Of a DNA stretch of 58,927 bases, positions 43,916 to 53,083 are shown piece by piece. Origin of the DNA: Candidatus Hadersleviella danica (GTDB taxonomy: Bacteria > Chloroflexota > Anaerolineae > Promineifilales > Promineifilaceae); assembly GCA_016711405.1 (NCBI GenBank), contig JADJSZ010000057.1, positions 1 through 58,927 on the forward strand, written 5' to 3'. Under the pieces are notes generated by a model that saw only the letters and a list, made by a program, of their open reading frames with translations, did no database searches and was not told where the DNA came from. Position numbers and translations under genes: made by a program. The stretch's first letter is position 1. Each line of letters opens with the position of its first letter.

Positions 43916-45238
43916 TCACCCCCACCGCCACAAGAGCAAGCCCGAAATGAACCGCAAGGCCGTGCCGACGTAGAGCGCCTCGCGCAGACCGACGTTTTCG
44001 CCAATGGCGGGGCCGATGAGCGAACCGCCCAGCACGGCCGCGTGCAGAGCCAAGTTGTACCACGCCAAATAGGGAGCGCGGTTGTCATCGGGTATTTGAT
44101 CCAGCAAATAGTTGGCCGTCGCCCCCCCCGCCAACGTCCACGCCAAGCCGCCAATCACCGAAACGAGAAAGTAAAGCCCCGTATTTTGGGGTGTAACCAA
44201 GGCCAAAGTGAAGGGGTAGAGACTCATCAGCACCACGCCAATGGCCAAGGTTTGGTGGTTGCCCCACCAGCGGCTGACCCGCGCCAATTGGGTGGAGCCT
44301 AAGAAGAGGGCGATGTAGAAAACCATGTTGCCCCAACTTAAAAATTGGTCGCTGAGGCCAAGGGTTTTGACGGTGTAGAGGGGAAAAACGGGGATGACGA
44401 TGAATTGGGCGAGGTGGAAGCTGAAGAGGAGGAGCAGGACGTGGCGAAAACGGCCGCTGACAACCCCCAATTGCAAAATTTGGCCCACACCACGGCCGCG
44501 AGCCAGCCCGCGCAACCCTATCGTTTGGCGCAACCCCGCCCATGTGCGTTGGGAACCCGGCTGTGCCCAATCTTCTACCCGTTGGCGGATGCTGGCGGGT
44601 GGTGGGGTATCTTGTTGGAGCGGCCGTATAAACCAGAGGTGGACACTGCTCATCATTGCCCCGACAAAGCCAATGGCAAAGACCACCTGATACCCCGTCA
44701 CAAAGGGGAGATTTTGTAGGAGCCAGCCCACCGCAAAAGAGACAACGATAGAACTCAGGGCATAGAGAGCGTTCCGTGTGCCAGCCACATGCGGCCGCCA
44801 TTCGGGTGGCACCGAGGCGGCAAACAGGCCGTTGAAGCCAATGGCCAAGGCTGTGCCGGGAATGCTCATCAAAAAGGTGACAGTGATAAGCACCCACACT
44901 TGCTGGCTGGGCAAGAGCATGGCGGGCAGGAACACCCACACACCGTAAAACAGCCGATGCGCGACAGATGTCCAAAAAACGCCCCGATTAACGGGGTAGC
45001 GTTGGAGCAATTGCCCTGCTGGCAAAGCGATAAACAGGGTGACAATGGCAGGCGCGGCACTGAGCAAGCCAATTTGGAAGCTGTTGGCGCCTTGGCGGGT
45101 GGCAAACACGGCCGAAAAGGCCACGGCACTGCCGCTCAACACGCCAAACCACATAATATCTAAATAGAGATGCCAGAAATTGCGCTTATGCTCGGCGGGC
45201 ACGGCCGCCTTGCGTACAAAAATAGTTGCCGTAGACAT
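43916..45238 (-). CDS. MFS transporter
   Basis: A 440-aa major facilitator with about 12 membrane helices. It has the short MFS loop after helix 2 (AGQLLQRYPVNRG), and a long central loop (residues about 205-250: RPLQQDTPPPASIRQRVEDWAQ). Substrate not deducible; the general layout fits drug or sugar export proteins. Divergent from the oxidoreductase, with a possible operator between them at 45300-45319. Confidence 0.9.
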   Translation of the reverse strand: MSTATIFVRKAAVPAEHKRNFWHLYLDIMWFGVLSGSAVAFSAVFATRQGANSFQIGLLSAAPAIVTLFIALPAGQLLQRYPVNRGVFWTSVAHRLFYGVWVFLPAMLLPSQQVWVLITVTFLMSIPGTALAIGFNGLFAASVPPEWRPHVAGTRNALYALSSIVVSFAVGWLLQNLPFVTGYQVVFAIGFVGAMMSSVHLWFIRPLQQDTPPPASIRQRVEDWAQPGSQRTWAGLRQTIGLRGLARGRGVGQILQLGVVSGRFRHVLLLLFSFHLAQFIVIPVFPLYTVKTLGLSDQFLSWGNMVFYIALFLGSTQLARVSRWWGNHQTLAIGVVLMSLYPFTLALVTPQNTGLYFLVSVIGGLAWTLAGGATANYLLDQIPDDNRAPYLAWYNLALHAAVLGGSLIGPAIGENVGLREALYVGTALRFISGLLLWRWG

Positions 45239-45521
45239 GGGAATTTTTAATTGTGAATGGGGAATTTTTAATTGTGAATGCTGGGCGACGTAGAGAGAAA
45301 ATTAGGCAAACGTCTAATTAGTATAACTGCAAAACAAACGGCCGTCATGGGGGCAAAAGTAGGGAAACCCCTGATTTGGGGGTTACAGTATTCGTTATTG
45401 GTTACTCGTTATTGGGCTTTTGCGCCGAAACGGAATTGGAGTTAAAACAATCCAATCTACCCACCACCTATTCCGCATTCCCCATTCCACAATCCGCATT
45501 CCACAATCCCCATTCCCTCTC
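45239..45521. promoter_or_regulatory. Divergent spacer with a possible operator and repeats
   Basis: AATTAG-N8-CTAATT (45300-45319) is an inverted repeat suited to a dimeric repressor. Flanking it are TTGTGAATG repeats (45250-45285), GTTATTGGTTACTCG (45393-45415) and CCGCATTCC-type repeats (45474-45520). The repressor itself is not identified. Confidence 0.4.
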
Positions 45522-47054
45522 ATGCACCCACCCATCATCATCGGCGGCGGCGTTGCGGGCCTCACGGCCGCTGTCAAACTCGCCCAGCGCGGCTTACGGC
45601 CGCTGGTACTCGAGGCCAACCCCGAATGGGTTGGCGGCCGTTTGCGCCAAACAGCCCCCACCGAATTCAGCCACAACGGCCGCACATGGCAGTTCAGCCA
45701 AGAACACGCCGTTCATGGCATCTGGGATGGTTATGTCAACTTCAAGGCATTGCTGGCCGAGTTAGGCATCCAGCCGAATTATGTGCCCGCCCAAGACGAG
45801 ACGTGGATTTTGGGGGATGGGCGGCGCGTCGGCCGTGCCCATATCGGCCGTACCATTCGCCACAGCCTCATCCCCGCCCCCCTGCACTACATGCAACTCA
45901 TGTTCAAGCCCAGCTTTGTGCGCCTGCTCAATGTGCATGACTGGGCTTCGCTCCCCCGTGTAGCGGGCGGGCTGTTTGCGGCCATGTCCATAGACCCCCT
46001 CGCCGAACAAAACCCGCTCCACGGCCTGAACTTGGCCGATATGACCAGCGGCTGGTCGCCCCACCTGCGGGCGCTGTTTGCGGGGCTGGCCCGCAATGCC
46101 CTCGCGGCCGAACCCAGCCAAATCCCCGCCGCTGGCTGGATTGCCTTCCTGCGCTTCTACACCCTTTTGCGCCGCGCCGCATGGGGGTTTGATTATTTGC
46201 CAGCGGGAGGGGGCACGGCCGTTTGCGAACCACTCGCCGCCAAAATCCGCGACTTGGGTGGCCAAATTGAACTGGGGGCCGAGGTGCAGATGATTTTGCA
46301 GGGTGCAGAAGGGGGGTGGCAAGTGCAATATACGCAAAACGGCCGCTCCCACATCGCTCCCGCTGGCCAGCTTGTTTTGGCCATAGATGCTCCATCCGCC
46401 CAAAATTTGCTGTTGGCCAGCCCCGACACGGCCGAGCAAGCGGCCATGCTGACCTTTCCCCAAGGCATTCCCACCGTCATTGTGCGGCTCTGGTTCACCG
46501 CCACCGCCAGCGGCGTGAGCGAGGCGGGCATGTTCAGCGGCGATTTTTGCTTCGACAACTATTTTTGGCTCGACCAGTTGCAGGATGAATACCGCGCATG
46601 GCGCGAGGCAACGGGCGGCGGGGTGTTGGAAGTGCACATTTACGGCACACCCCACTTGCTGGAACAACCCGATTCAATGCTTATCAAACAGGTGGTGCAA
46701 GATGTGACCCGCGCTTTTCCCGATTTGCGTGGCAGTTGGGTGCAGGCCATTGTGCAACGCAACCCCGCCACCCACACCTTGTTCAGCGTGGGCGGCCGTG
46801 GGGTACATTTAGGCATCCGCACCCCGTGGCCCCATCTCTACGCTTGCGGCGACTGGGTTTACCACGAAAACCCCGCCCTCTACTTGGAACGCGCTGTCAC
46901 TACGGGTCTCGCCGCCGCCAATGCGTTGCTCGGCGAGGCCAATCTGGCTCCGCACCCCATCCTGCCCCACCCCGCCCCCGAGCGTTTTGCGGGCTGGCTG
47001 GTGGGGCGCTGGACGGCCGTGCGCCTGCGCAAACTGGCGCGGAAAAAGGGATAA
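45522..47054 (+). CDS. FAD-dependent amine oxidase/desaturase-type oxidoreductase
   Basis: A 510-aa flavoprotein. The Rossmann FAD motif GGGVAGLTAAVKLAQRGLRP is at the very start, when the start is placed at MHPPIIIGG (45522); upstream codons are repeat DNA. GGR follows (WVGGRLRQ), and the second FAD motif is near the end (YACGDWVYHENP). The pattern matches the phytoene desaturase/monoamine oxidase superfamily and the Chloroflexota carotenoid-related isomerase-like proteins. No carotenoid genes are adjacent. Substrate unknown. Confidence 0.88.
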   Translation: MHPPIIIGGGVAGLTAAVKLAQRGLRPLVLEANPEWVGGRLRQTAPTEFSHNGRTWQFSQEHAVHGIWDGYVNFKALLAELGIQPNYVPAQDETWILGDGRRVGRAHIGRTIRHSLIPAPLHYMQLMFKPSFVRLLNVHDWASLPRVAGGLFAAMSIDPLAEQNPLHGLNLADMTSGWSPHLRALFAGLARNALAAEPSQIPAAGWIAFLRFYTLLRRAAWGFDYLPAGGGTAVCEPLAAKIRDLGGQIELGAEVQMILQGAEGGWQVQYTQNGRSHIAPAGQLVLAIDAPSAQNLLLASPDTAEQAAMLTFPQGIPTVIVRLWFTATASGVSEAGMFSGDFCFDNYFWLDQLQDEYRAWREATGGGVLEVHIYGTPHLLEQPDSMLIKQVVQDVTRAFPDLRGSWVQAIVQRNPATHTLFSVGGRGVHLGIRTPWPHLYACGDWVYHENPALYLERAVTTGLAAANALLGEANLAPHPILPHPAPERFAGWLVGRWTAVRLRKLARKKG

Positions 47055-47146
47055 CTGGTTACTCGTTATTCGTTATTGGTTATTGGGTAAGTCCTAACCG
47101 CGGCCCAAGGATAACGCACCAATAACCAGTAACCAATAACTCCCCT
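47053..47146. repeat. GGTTATT heptamer repeat with inverted partner
   Basis: GGTTACT, CGTTATT, CGTTATT, GGTTATT, then the complement ACCAATAACCAGTAACC, CAATAAC. It lies between the stops of two convergent genes. Confidence 0.75.
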
Positions 47147-48402
47147 ACACCCAGCCGCGCAACCGTGCCGCTTGGGCGACGCGATTGACCGCCACCAGAT
47201 AGGCGGCCACGCGATTGGTGACCCCCATTTCTTGGGCCATGTTGTGGACGGCCGCGAACGCGGTGGACATTTTAGCATCCAACCGCTGATTCACTTCCGC
47301 TTCTGTCCAGTAGAATTGGTAACTGTTCTGCACCATCTCAAAGTAGGAGACAATCACCCCACCCGCATTGCACAAAAAGTCGGGGATGATATAGGTGCCG
47401 TTGTCGCGGAAAATGTCGTCCGCATCGGGGGTGGTGGGGCCGTTGGCAAATTCGGCCATAATTTTGGCCTTGACGCGATGAGCGTTGGCCCCCGTCAGTT
47501 GGTTTTCGATGGCCGCTGGAGCCAAAATATCCACATCTAGTTCGAGCAATTCGCTGTTGGTGATGCTGTCGGCGTTGGCAAAGCCCTCGAGACGGCCGTG
47601 GCGGCGCATGTGCTGGGCCACCTCGTCGTAATTCAAGCCATTGCTGTTGTAGATGGCCCCAAACTCATCGCTCACCGCGACGACTTTGAGGCCGAGCACC
47701 TCGGCCGCTAACTTGTGCGCGGCCGAGCCGACATTGCCAAACCCTTGCACAGCGCAGGTCAGCCCGTCGGTGGCCAAATTCATCCGTTTGGCCGCTTCGC
47801 GAATGGTAATGACCCCACCCAAGGCGGTGGCAGGACCACGGCCAGCGGAGCCGCCCAATTCCAGCGGTTTGCCCGTAATCACACCGGGTTCGTGGTAGCC
47901 GCGCACTTTCTCATACTCGTCTACCATCCACGCCATAATTTGGGGGTTGGTGTTCACATCGGGGGCGGGCACGTCTTTGTGCAAGCCAATGTAGGGGGGT
48001 GATGGCGCGGATATAGCCCCGGCTCAGTTGCTCCAACTCGCGCTGGGACATTTCGCGGGGGTTGCACACCACACCGCCTTTGCCGCCGCCGAGGGGAATA
48101 TCGGCCACGGCCGTTTTCCACGTCATCCACGCCGCAAGGGCGCGAACGGTGTCAATCGTTTCATCGGGATGGAAGCGGATGCCCCCTTTGGCGGGGCCAC
48201 GGGCATCGTTGTATTGCACGCGGTAGCCGTTGAAGATGCGGGTACGGCCGTCATCCATCTTCACGGGAATGGTGAAGTGAAATTCGCGCATCGGTTGGCG
48301 CAAAAATTGGTGCATATCGGGGTCTAGCCCCAACACAGCGGCGGCTTTGTCCAATTGCTCTTGGGCGATGGCAAAGGGATTGAGATTTTCTTGGTTGCTC
48401 AA
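47145..48402 (-). CDS. gdhA: Glutamate dehydrogenase, interrupted by a +1 indel
   Basis: Interconverts glutamate and 2-oxoglutarate plus ammonium. The first frame (48402 down) contains the substrate-domain motifs PAKGGIRFHP and the catalytic lysine region PLGGGKGGV. The second frame continues with DVPAPDVNTN, GVITGKPLELGGSAGR and the dinucleotide fold VQGFGNVG. One G too many in G6 at 47994-47999 (C run on the coding strand) breaks the frame; removing it gives AITPYIGLHKDVPAPDVNTN and 418 aa, the usual length. Probably an assembly error. Start at MSNQENLNPF. Confidence 0.93.
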
Positions 48403-48831
48403 GATATTTACTCCTATTTATTACATGGAAAGTGGGGGATGTGAAGTGAGAAGTAAGAAATGAAAAGTGAAAAGTAGGTTGCTTGGCTTTTCGTCCTTTA
48501 CTTTTCACCGCACTTTTTTTATATGCCATTTGTAGAGGATTGTAACCTGAAAGGTGTAACCCCCCACACGGTATTTTGTCACGATGTTGTCTGGTTGAAA
48601 CCGCCAAACTCTTTTGGAAGCTAAGAAATAAGTCAGGTAAACATTTTGGAGTAGTTACCGCCCCCCCGCCCCCGGGGGGTTGGGTTGTTGGGGGGGGGGT
48701 TTTTTTTGGGGGGGGGCCCCCAAAAACCCCCCCCCCCCTGGGGGGGGGGGGGGGGGGGCGGGGGGCGGGGAGCCTACCTGATTAGTTTTTAATCTACAAG
48801 GAGACCGTGGTGGTTTGCTTGTCTGAAAGAA

Positions 48832-48863
48832 AAGCCTGTCGGGCCGGGTGACCTGACAGGCTT
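48832..48863. terminator. Possible hairpin AAGCCTGTC/GACAGGCTT
   Basis: A 9-bp perfect stem with a 14-nt loop in which GG and CC can extend the pairing. A T run is short, so termination is possible but not sure. It may belong to a structured element together with the next hairpin. Confidence 0.45.
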
Positions 48864-48891
48864 GTAATGACCGTCATTCCCCTGACACAAG

Positions 48892-48957
48892 ACTACCCAG
48901 CTAACTTGCGACCCACGGGAAGTAGTGGGTTTGGCCGAAAGTTAAGCTGGGTAGCTT
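48892..48957. other. Nested stem-loop of unknown role
   Basis: CTACCCAGCTAACTT pairs with AAGTTAAGCTGGGTAG (one bulged A). Inside it, ACCCAC pairs with GTGGGT. The outer stem is 15 bp. It looks like a small structured RNA or the end hairpin of a mobile element; neither is proven. Confidence 0.5.
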
Positions 48958-49200
48958 GTACAGGTTTAAGAAGAGAGATACAGGCAGATTGTACAGGATG
49001 CACAATAAAAGTCAAATGTGATTTGTGCAAGGTGGATAGGGGGAGAGAAGAGGGAAGAGAGAAGAGACAGGGGTGACAGTTAGCAGGCGTTTTAGGTACG
49101 AAGAAAATGAGGGAGGGCGGAAAAATCGGCCGTTTTGTGATACCCTACCCGCTTTCGCACACCGCCCCATCCTCTTCCCTTTTCTCTCTTTTCTCCCCCT

Positions 49201-50003
49201 ATGCAACTCCTCCTCGCATTCATTCTCAGCACGGCCGTGGCTCTTCTTGGTTATTGGCGTGGCTCCCTCGCCCGTTCGGGCGTGGTGGGAGCCGTACTGG
49301 TCGGCACACTCACGTTTGGGATGGGCGGCTGGTTGTGGGGGGTGTTGCTGGCCATCTTCTTTTTCAGCTCCAGCTTGCTCTCCCACTTTAAGGAAGAGCG
49401 CAAACGACAGGTGGCGGCCGATAAATTCGACAAAGGGCATCGGCGGGATTTTGGCCAAGCGATGGCCAACGGCGGCCCCGGTGCGCTGGTCGCCCTGCTC
49501 AACGGCCTCTTCCCCCATCCCGCATGGTTCCCCCTCTTTGTGGGCATCATGGCCACGGTGAATGCCGACACATGGGCGACGGAGTTGGGCACGCTGTCGC
49601 AACGGCCGCCGCGCCTCATCACCAATTTTAAGGTGGTGGAGCGAGGCACATCGGGCGGCGTATCGCCACTGGGCACGGCCGTTTCGGCCGCTGGGGGGTT
49701 GCTCATCGGGCTGGTGGCGGGGCTGGGCACGGCCGACCTCGGCTGGTGGCTCGGCACCCTGCTCGGCCTACTCGGTGGGCTGATGGGTTCCCTCTTCGAC
49801 AGCTTTCTCGGAGCCACCGTGCAAGCCATGTATTACTCCGACCATCTCCAAAAGAGACCGAACGGCGCATAGACAAAGCGGGCCACCCCACCCGCCACCT
49901 GCGCGGCTGGCGCTGGCTCAGCAATGATTGGGTCAATGCGCTTTCAAGTGTTTTGGGTGGAATGGTTGCGCTGGTAGTTTGGTCATTCGTCATTGGTCAT
50001 TAG
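49201..50003 (+). CDS. DUF92 (TMEM19/VTE6-type) membrane protein, frame broken near its end
   Basis: A polytopic membrane protein with the DUF92 pattern: HRRDFGQAMANGG, ATVNADTWATELGTLS, GTSGGVSPLGT and GSLFDSFLGATVQAMYY. Plant relatives phosphorylate phytyl phosphate; the bacterial role is not established. The frame runs out as LQKRPNGA at 49872, but adding one A in the run at 49850-49853 gives LQKETERRIDKAGHPTRHLRGWRWLSNDWVN and a final helix ending at 50003 (267 aa). Single-base deletion, likely assembly error. The 3' end borders the next gene's repeat. Confidence 0.85.
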
Positions 50004-50026
50004 TCCCTCGTCCCCAGTCCCCTAAC
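49978..50026. repeat. CATTCGT/CATTGGT and CAGTCCC heptamers before the Hsp70 gene
   Basis: TCATTCG, TCATTGG, TCATTAG, TCCCTCG, TCCCCAG, TCCCCTA units. The DUF92 C-terminus (FVIGH) and its stop are encoded in this repeat. Confidence 0.7.
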
Positions 50027-50029
50027 CCT

Positions 50030-51433
50030 ATGAGAATTGGCGTAGATTTTGGCACAACCCACACCAGCGCGGCTTATGTCCAAGGCGGGCAGGTGCATTT
50101 TATTCCGCTGGATGCGGCCAATGATGACCCGACGCTGTTGCGCTCGATGGTCTACATCAACCGCAACCATGAGGTTTTGCTCGGCCGTGAAGCTGTCGAA
50201 ACCTACCTGCGCGAGGACACGGGGCGGATTGTGCGTTACGAAGACAAGGTGGTGGGCACGCTGGAAAACACCGTGGCGCAGGTCTCGCGTGAACCCGGCG
50301 AGGCGGATGGCCCCATCACCATTATTTACGATGTGGTGGTGGCCGAGGATATCAGCACCAACGGCCGCCTCATCCAATCTATCAAAACGGCCTTGCGGGA
50401 TGTGGGGTACGATGGCACGACCATTTACGGCCGCTTTTACCCCCTCCCCGAACTCATCGCCCTGCTGTTGCGCCATGTCCGCCAACAGGCGGAGGCGCAT
50501 TTGGGTCAGTCCGTCACGGCCGTGACCCTCGGCCGGCCGGTGGTGTTTACGGCCGACCCCACCGAAGATGCGCGGGCGGAGGCGCGGTTGCGCCACGCGG
50601 CCGAGTTGGCGGGCTTCACCGATATTTGCTTCGAGCGGGAACCCATCGCCGCCGCCCTCTTTTACACCCACACCCTCGCCCAGCCCGAGACGATTTTTGT
50701 CTTTGATTTTGGCGGCGGCACGCTGGATATGACGCTGATGGAGGTGGATGCGGCACGGCCGCCGCGCATTTTGGCCACCCAAGGCGTGTTGGTGGGCGGC
50801 GATGATTTGGACAGTGCTTTTATGATGGGCAAGGTCGCCCCCGATTTGGGCATCCATGCGGCCATAGATGGGGATGGCTCCCCCTTTCCGCACCAGATGG
50901 CCAATTTGTTGCGCCACTGGCAGACCATTCCGCAACTGTCACGGCCGCAATACCTGCCCATTATTCGCCGCGCCAAGCAGTTTGGCGATGCGCCCGAGGG
51001 GTTTGCGGCACTGGAAACAGTGGTGACGCAAAATTATGGTTTCCAACTGTTTGAGGGGGTGGAGCGGTGCAAGCGGTTGCTCTCGCTGTATGAGGCGACG
51101 ACGATGGAAATTGTGGGGGATGGGGCGTGGGGGATGAGTTTGCCTGCCACGCGGCGCGAGTTTCAGCGGGCGATTGTGCAGGAGGTGGCGGCCGTGCAGA
51201 AGGGGTTAACGGCCGTGCTGGCGGGGGCAGAGGTGGCTCCCAACAGGGTGGAAACTGTGGTGACGACGGGTGGCTCCTCGCTCATCCCTATTTTCCAAAC
51301 GGTGTTGCGCAATCGGTTCCCCGAGGCGCGGCTGGTTCATTCGGATACGTTTGGGAGTGTGACGGCGGGGCTGGCCATTGCCGCAGGGGCTATGGCTTCG
51401 TCCCTACATGAATCGCAATCGTCCCAAACATAA
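50030..51433 (+). CDS. Hsp70-family actin-like ATPase
   Basis: A 467-aa protein with the Hsp70 nucleotide-binding folds only: IGVDFGTTHTSAA (phosphate 1), FVFDFGGGTLDMTLME (phosphate 2) and VVTTGGSSLIPIF (adenosine). It lacks the C-terminal substrate-binding domain of DnaK, as in YegD-type proteins. Start at MRIGVDFG (50030); the longer frame upstream is repeat DNA. Its last 44 bp overlap the converging methyltransferase gene. Confidence 0.9.
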   Translation: MRIGVDFGTTHTSAAYVQGGQVHFIPLDAANDDPTLLRSMVYINRNHEVLLGREAVETYLREDTGRIVRYEDKVVGTLENTVAQVSREPGEADGPITIIYDVVVAEDISTNGRLIQSIKTALRDVGYDGTTIYGRFYPLPELIALLLRHVRQQAEAHLGQSVTAVTLGRPVVFTADPTEDARAEARLRHAAELAGFTDICFEREPIAAALFYTHTLAQPETIFVFDFGGGTLDMTLMEVDAARPPRILATQGVLVGGDDLDSAFMMGKVAPDLGIHAAIDGDGSPFPHQMANLLRHWQTIPQLSRPQYLPIIRRAKQFGDAPEGFAALETVVTQNYGFQLFEGVERCKRLLSLYEATTMEIVGDGAWGMSLPATRREFQRAIVQEVAAVQKGLTAVLAGAEVAPNRVETVVTTGGSSLIPIFQTVLRNRFPEARLVHSDTFGSVTAGLAIAAGAMASSLHESQSSQT

Positions 51434-52094
51434 ACAGCTTAAAGCCCACTTGGGTTAGCCCCGCCTCGCCCATCGCCTCGGCCAACGCCTCAGGCGAGCG
51501 GAATTGCTTGGTGGAGTTGGGCAAATAGCTATACGCCTCGCTAGAGCCAGCAATGAGACGGCCGAGCAGGGGAATGACATAGTTCAGGTGGATGAGGATA
51601 AACGGCCGCAATAAATTCTTCTTGGGCGGACTTGATTCGAGGATGACCAAACGGCCGCCGGGCTTCAACACCCGCATCTGCTCGCGCAACGCCTGCTCCA
51701 CATCAATCACATTGCGCATCAAAAAGCCCGAAGTCACCGCATCGAAATAGCCCGTGGGAAATGGCAAGGCCAGCGTATCCGCCCCCACCCACTGAATCAT
51801 CTGCCGCTCGGGGTAGAGCTTACCCGCTTGCATCATCTCCAGCGTAAAATCCCCCCCCACAGGTTGCACCGAGGGGACTTGGCGCACGGCTTCAAGGGCG
51901 ATGTCGCCCGTGCCTGTGGCAATATCAAGCAAACGGCCGTTGGCAGGCAACGCCGCTTGCGCCACCACATACCGCCGCCAGCGCACATCTTGCCCGGCCG
52001 TCATCACCCGATTCATCAGGTCATAGCGGCCAGCAATGCCCGCAAACATTCGGCGCACATACCGCGCCCGTTCTTCGCCTTTTAGATGAGCCAT
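51390..52094 (-). CDS. ubiE: MenG/UbiE-type quinone C-methyltransferase
   Basis: A 234-aa SAM-dependent methyltransferase. Signatures: VRRMFAGIAGRYDLMNRVMTAGQD, LLDIATGTGDIALEAV (SAM site), SGFLMRNVIDVEQALREQMRVLKPGGRLVILE. UbiE/MenG methylates demethylmenaquinone or a ubiquinone precursor; menaquinone is the likelier pool for this phylum, which fits the complex I genes in the window. Its 3' end overlaps the Hsp70-like gene by 44 bp in convergent orientation. Confidence 0.92.
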   Translation of the reverse strand: MAHLKGEERARYVRRMFAGIAGRYDLMNRVMTAGQDVRWRRYVVAQAALPANGRLLDIATGTGDIALEAVRQVPSVQPVGGDFTLEMMQAGKLYPERQMIQWVGADTLALPFPTGYFDAVTSGFLMRNVIDVEQALREQMRVLKPGGRLVILESSPPKKNLLRPFILIHLNYVIPLLGRLIAGSSEAYSYLPNSTKQFRSPEALAEAMGEAGLTQVGFKLFMFGTIAIHVGTKP

Positions 52095-52097
52095 GAA

Positions 52098-52182
52098 GGA
52101 GGGTTATTGGTTACTGGTTACTCGTTATTGGTTACTGGGTTAGACACGCCAATAACCAATAACGAGTAACGAATAACCTCTT
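52098..52182. repeat. GGTTATT heptamer repeat with inverted partner
   Basis: GGTTATT, GGTTACT, GGTTACT, CGTTATT, GGTTACT, then the complement CCAATAACCAATAACG, AGTAACG, AATAACC. Between the methyltransferase and the AIM24-like gene. Confidence 0.75.
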
Positions 52183-52970
52183 TAGTTATCCAGCAAGCTG
52201 GTTAGGCCGCCCAAAACGGAGCCTTCGCCTTGCGATTTGCCGCCTGTGCTGGGCGCGGCCGCTAAAATGCGGTCGGCCAAGCGAGAGAAGGGCAACGATT
52301 GCAACCAAATGCGCCCCGTGCCCTGCAAGGTGGCCAAGAATAAGCCCTCACCACCGAATACCATCGACTTGAGGTTGCCCGCCTTCTCGATGTTGTAGTT
52401 GATGCCAGACTCAAAAGCAACGATACAGCCCGTATCCACCAACACCTTTTCCCCATTCAGGCGGCGTTCGATGATCGTTCCACCCGCATGAATGAAGGCC
52501 ATGCCATCCCCTTCTAATTTTTGGAGGATGAACCCCTCGCCGCCGAACAAGCCCACGCCCAACTTCTTCTTAAACTCGATACCAATTTTGGTTCCCAACG
52601 CGGCGCACAGGAACGAATCCTTTTGGCAAATTAGGTAGCCATTCACACTATCTAAGTCGAGGGCGACGATTTTGCCGGGATAAGGGGCGCCAAACGCAAC
52701 GCGCTGTTTCTTGTTGCCTTGGTTGGTAAAGTGGGTCATAAAGAGCGATTCGCCCGTGAGCGCCCGCTTGCCCGCACTGAAGAGTTTGCCCATAAACCCT
52801 TGTTCGGGTTCAGAGCCATCCCCCATTTTGGTCTCGAACTTGATGCCCTCATCCATGAACATCATCACCCCAGCTTCGGCGACAACTGTCTCCTGTGGGT
52901 CTAGCTCTACCTCGACGAATTGCAAATCATCTCCATAAATCTGGTAATCAATCTCGTGACTTTTGGCCAT
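52182..52970 (-). CDS. AIM24-family (TIGR00266-type) protein
   Basis: A 262-aa beta-rich protein without signal peptide or membrane helix. Family patterns: QFVEVELDPQETVVAEAGVMMFM, GEGFILQKLEGDGMAFIHAGG and MVFGGEGLFLATLQGTGRIWLQSLP. The molecular role of this family is not established; a link to membrane homeostasis has been suggested for the mitochondrial member. Start follows AAGGAG (52980s). Separated from the TPR gene by a repeat spacer. Confidence 0.9.
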   Translation of the reverse strand: MAKSHEIDYQIYGDDLQFVEVELDPQETVVAEAGVMMFMDEGIKFETKMGDGSEPEQGFMGKLFSAGKRALTGESLFMTHFTNQGNKKQRVAFGAPYPGKIVALDLDSVNGYLICQKDSFLCAALGTKIGIEFKKKLGVGLFGGEGFILQKLEGDGMAFIHAGGTIIERRLNGEKVLVDTGCIVAFESGINYNIEKAGNLKSMVFGGEGLFLATLQGTGRIWLQSLPFSRLADRILAAAPSTGGKSQGEGSVLGGLTSLLDN

Positions 52971-52997
52971 TTTAAGTTACTCCTTGGAAAAAAGGTT

Positions 52998-53083
52998 AAG
53001 GGGTTACTGGGTTACTGGTTATTCGTTATTGGGTTGTTGGTGTGGATAAGCCAATAACCAATAATGAGTAACCAATAACTCTA
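52998..53083. repeat. GGTTACT heptamer repeat with inverted partner
   Basis: GGTTACT, GGGTTACT, GGTTATT, CGTTATT, then the complement CCAATAACCAATAATG, AGTAACC, AATAACT. Confidence 0.75.

Larger units (their letters stand above)
48403..49200. other. 800-bp spacer with structured and artefactual DNA
   Basis: Contents in order: AAAAGTG-type repeats (48435-48480); a G/C homopolymer tract with no biological sense (48659-48775); two hairpins (48832-48863 and 48892-48957); a purine-rich GGAGAGAAGAGG run (49040-49070); and its pyrimidine counterpart just before the DUF92 start (49165-49199). No gene of any confidence. Confidence 0.6.

Noticed and set aside
38733..45238. HlyD adaptors and the MFS transporter as exporters of the RiPP product
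   Set aside because: They lie 10-16 kb from the RiPP genes, with fabF, gltX and nuoN between; no evidence links them.
48576..48785. A short open frame across the G/C homopolymer tract
   Set aside because: It is a by-product of the poly-G/poly-C run, with Gly/Pro-only content.
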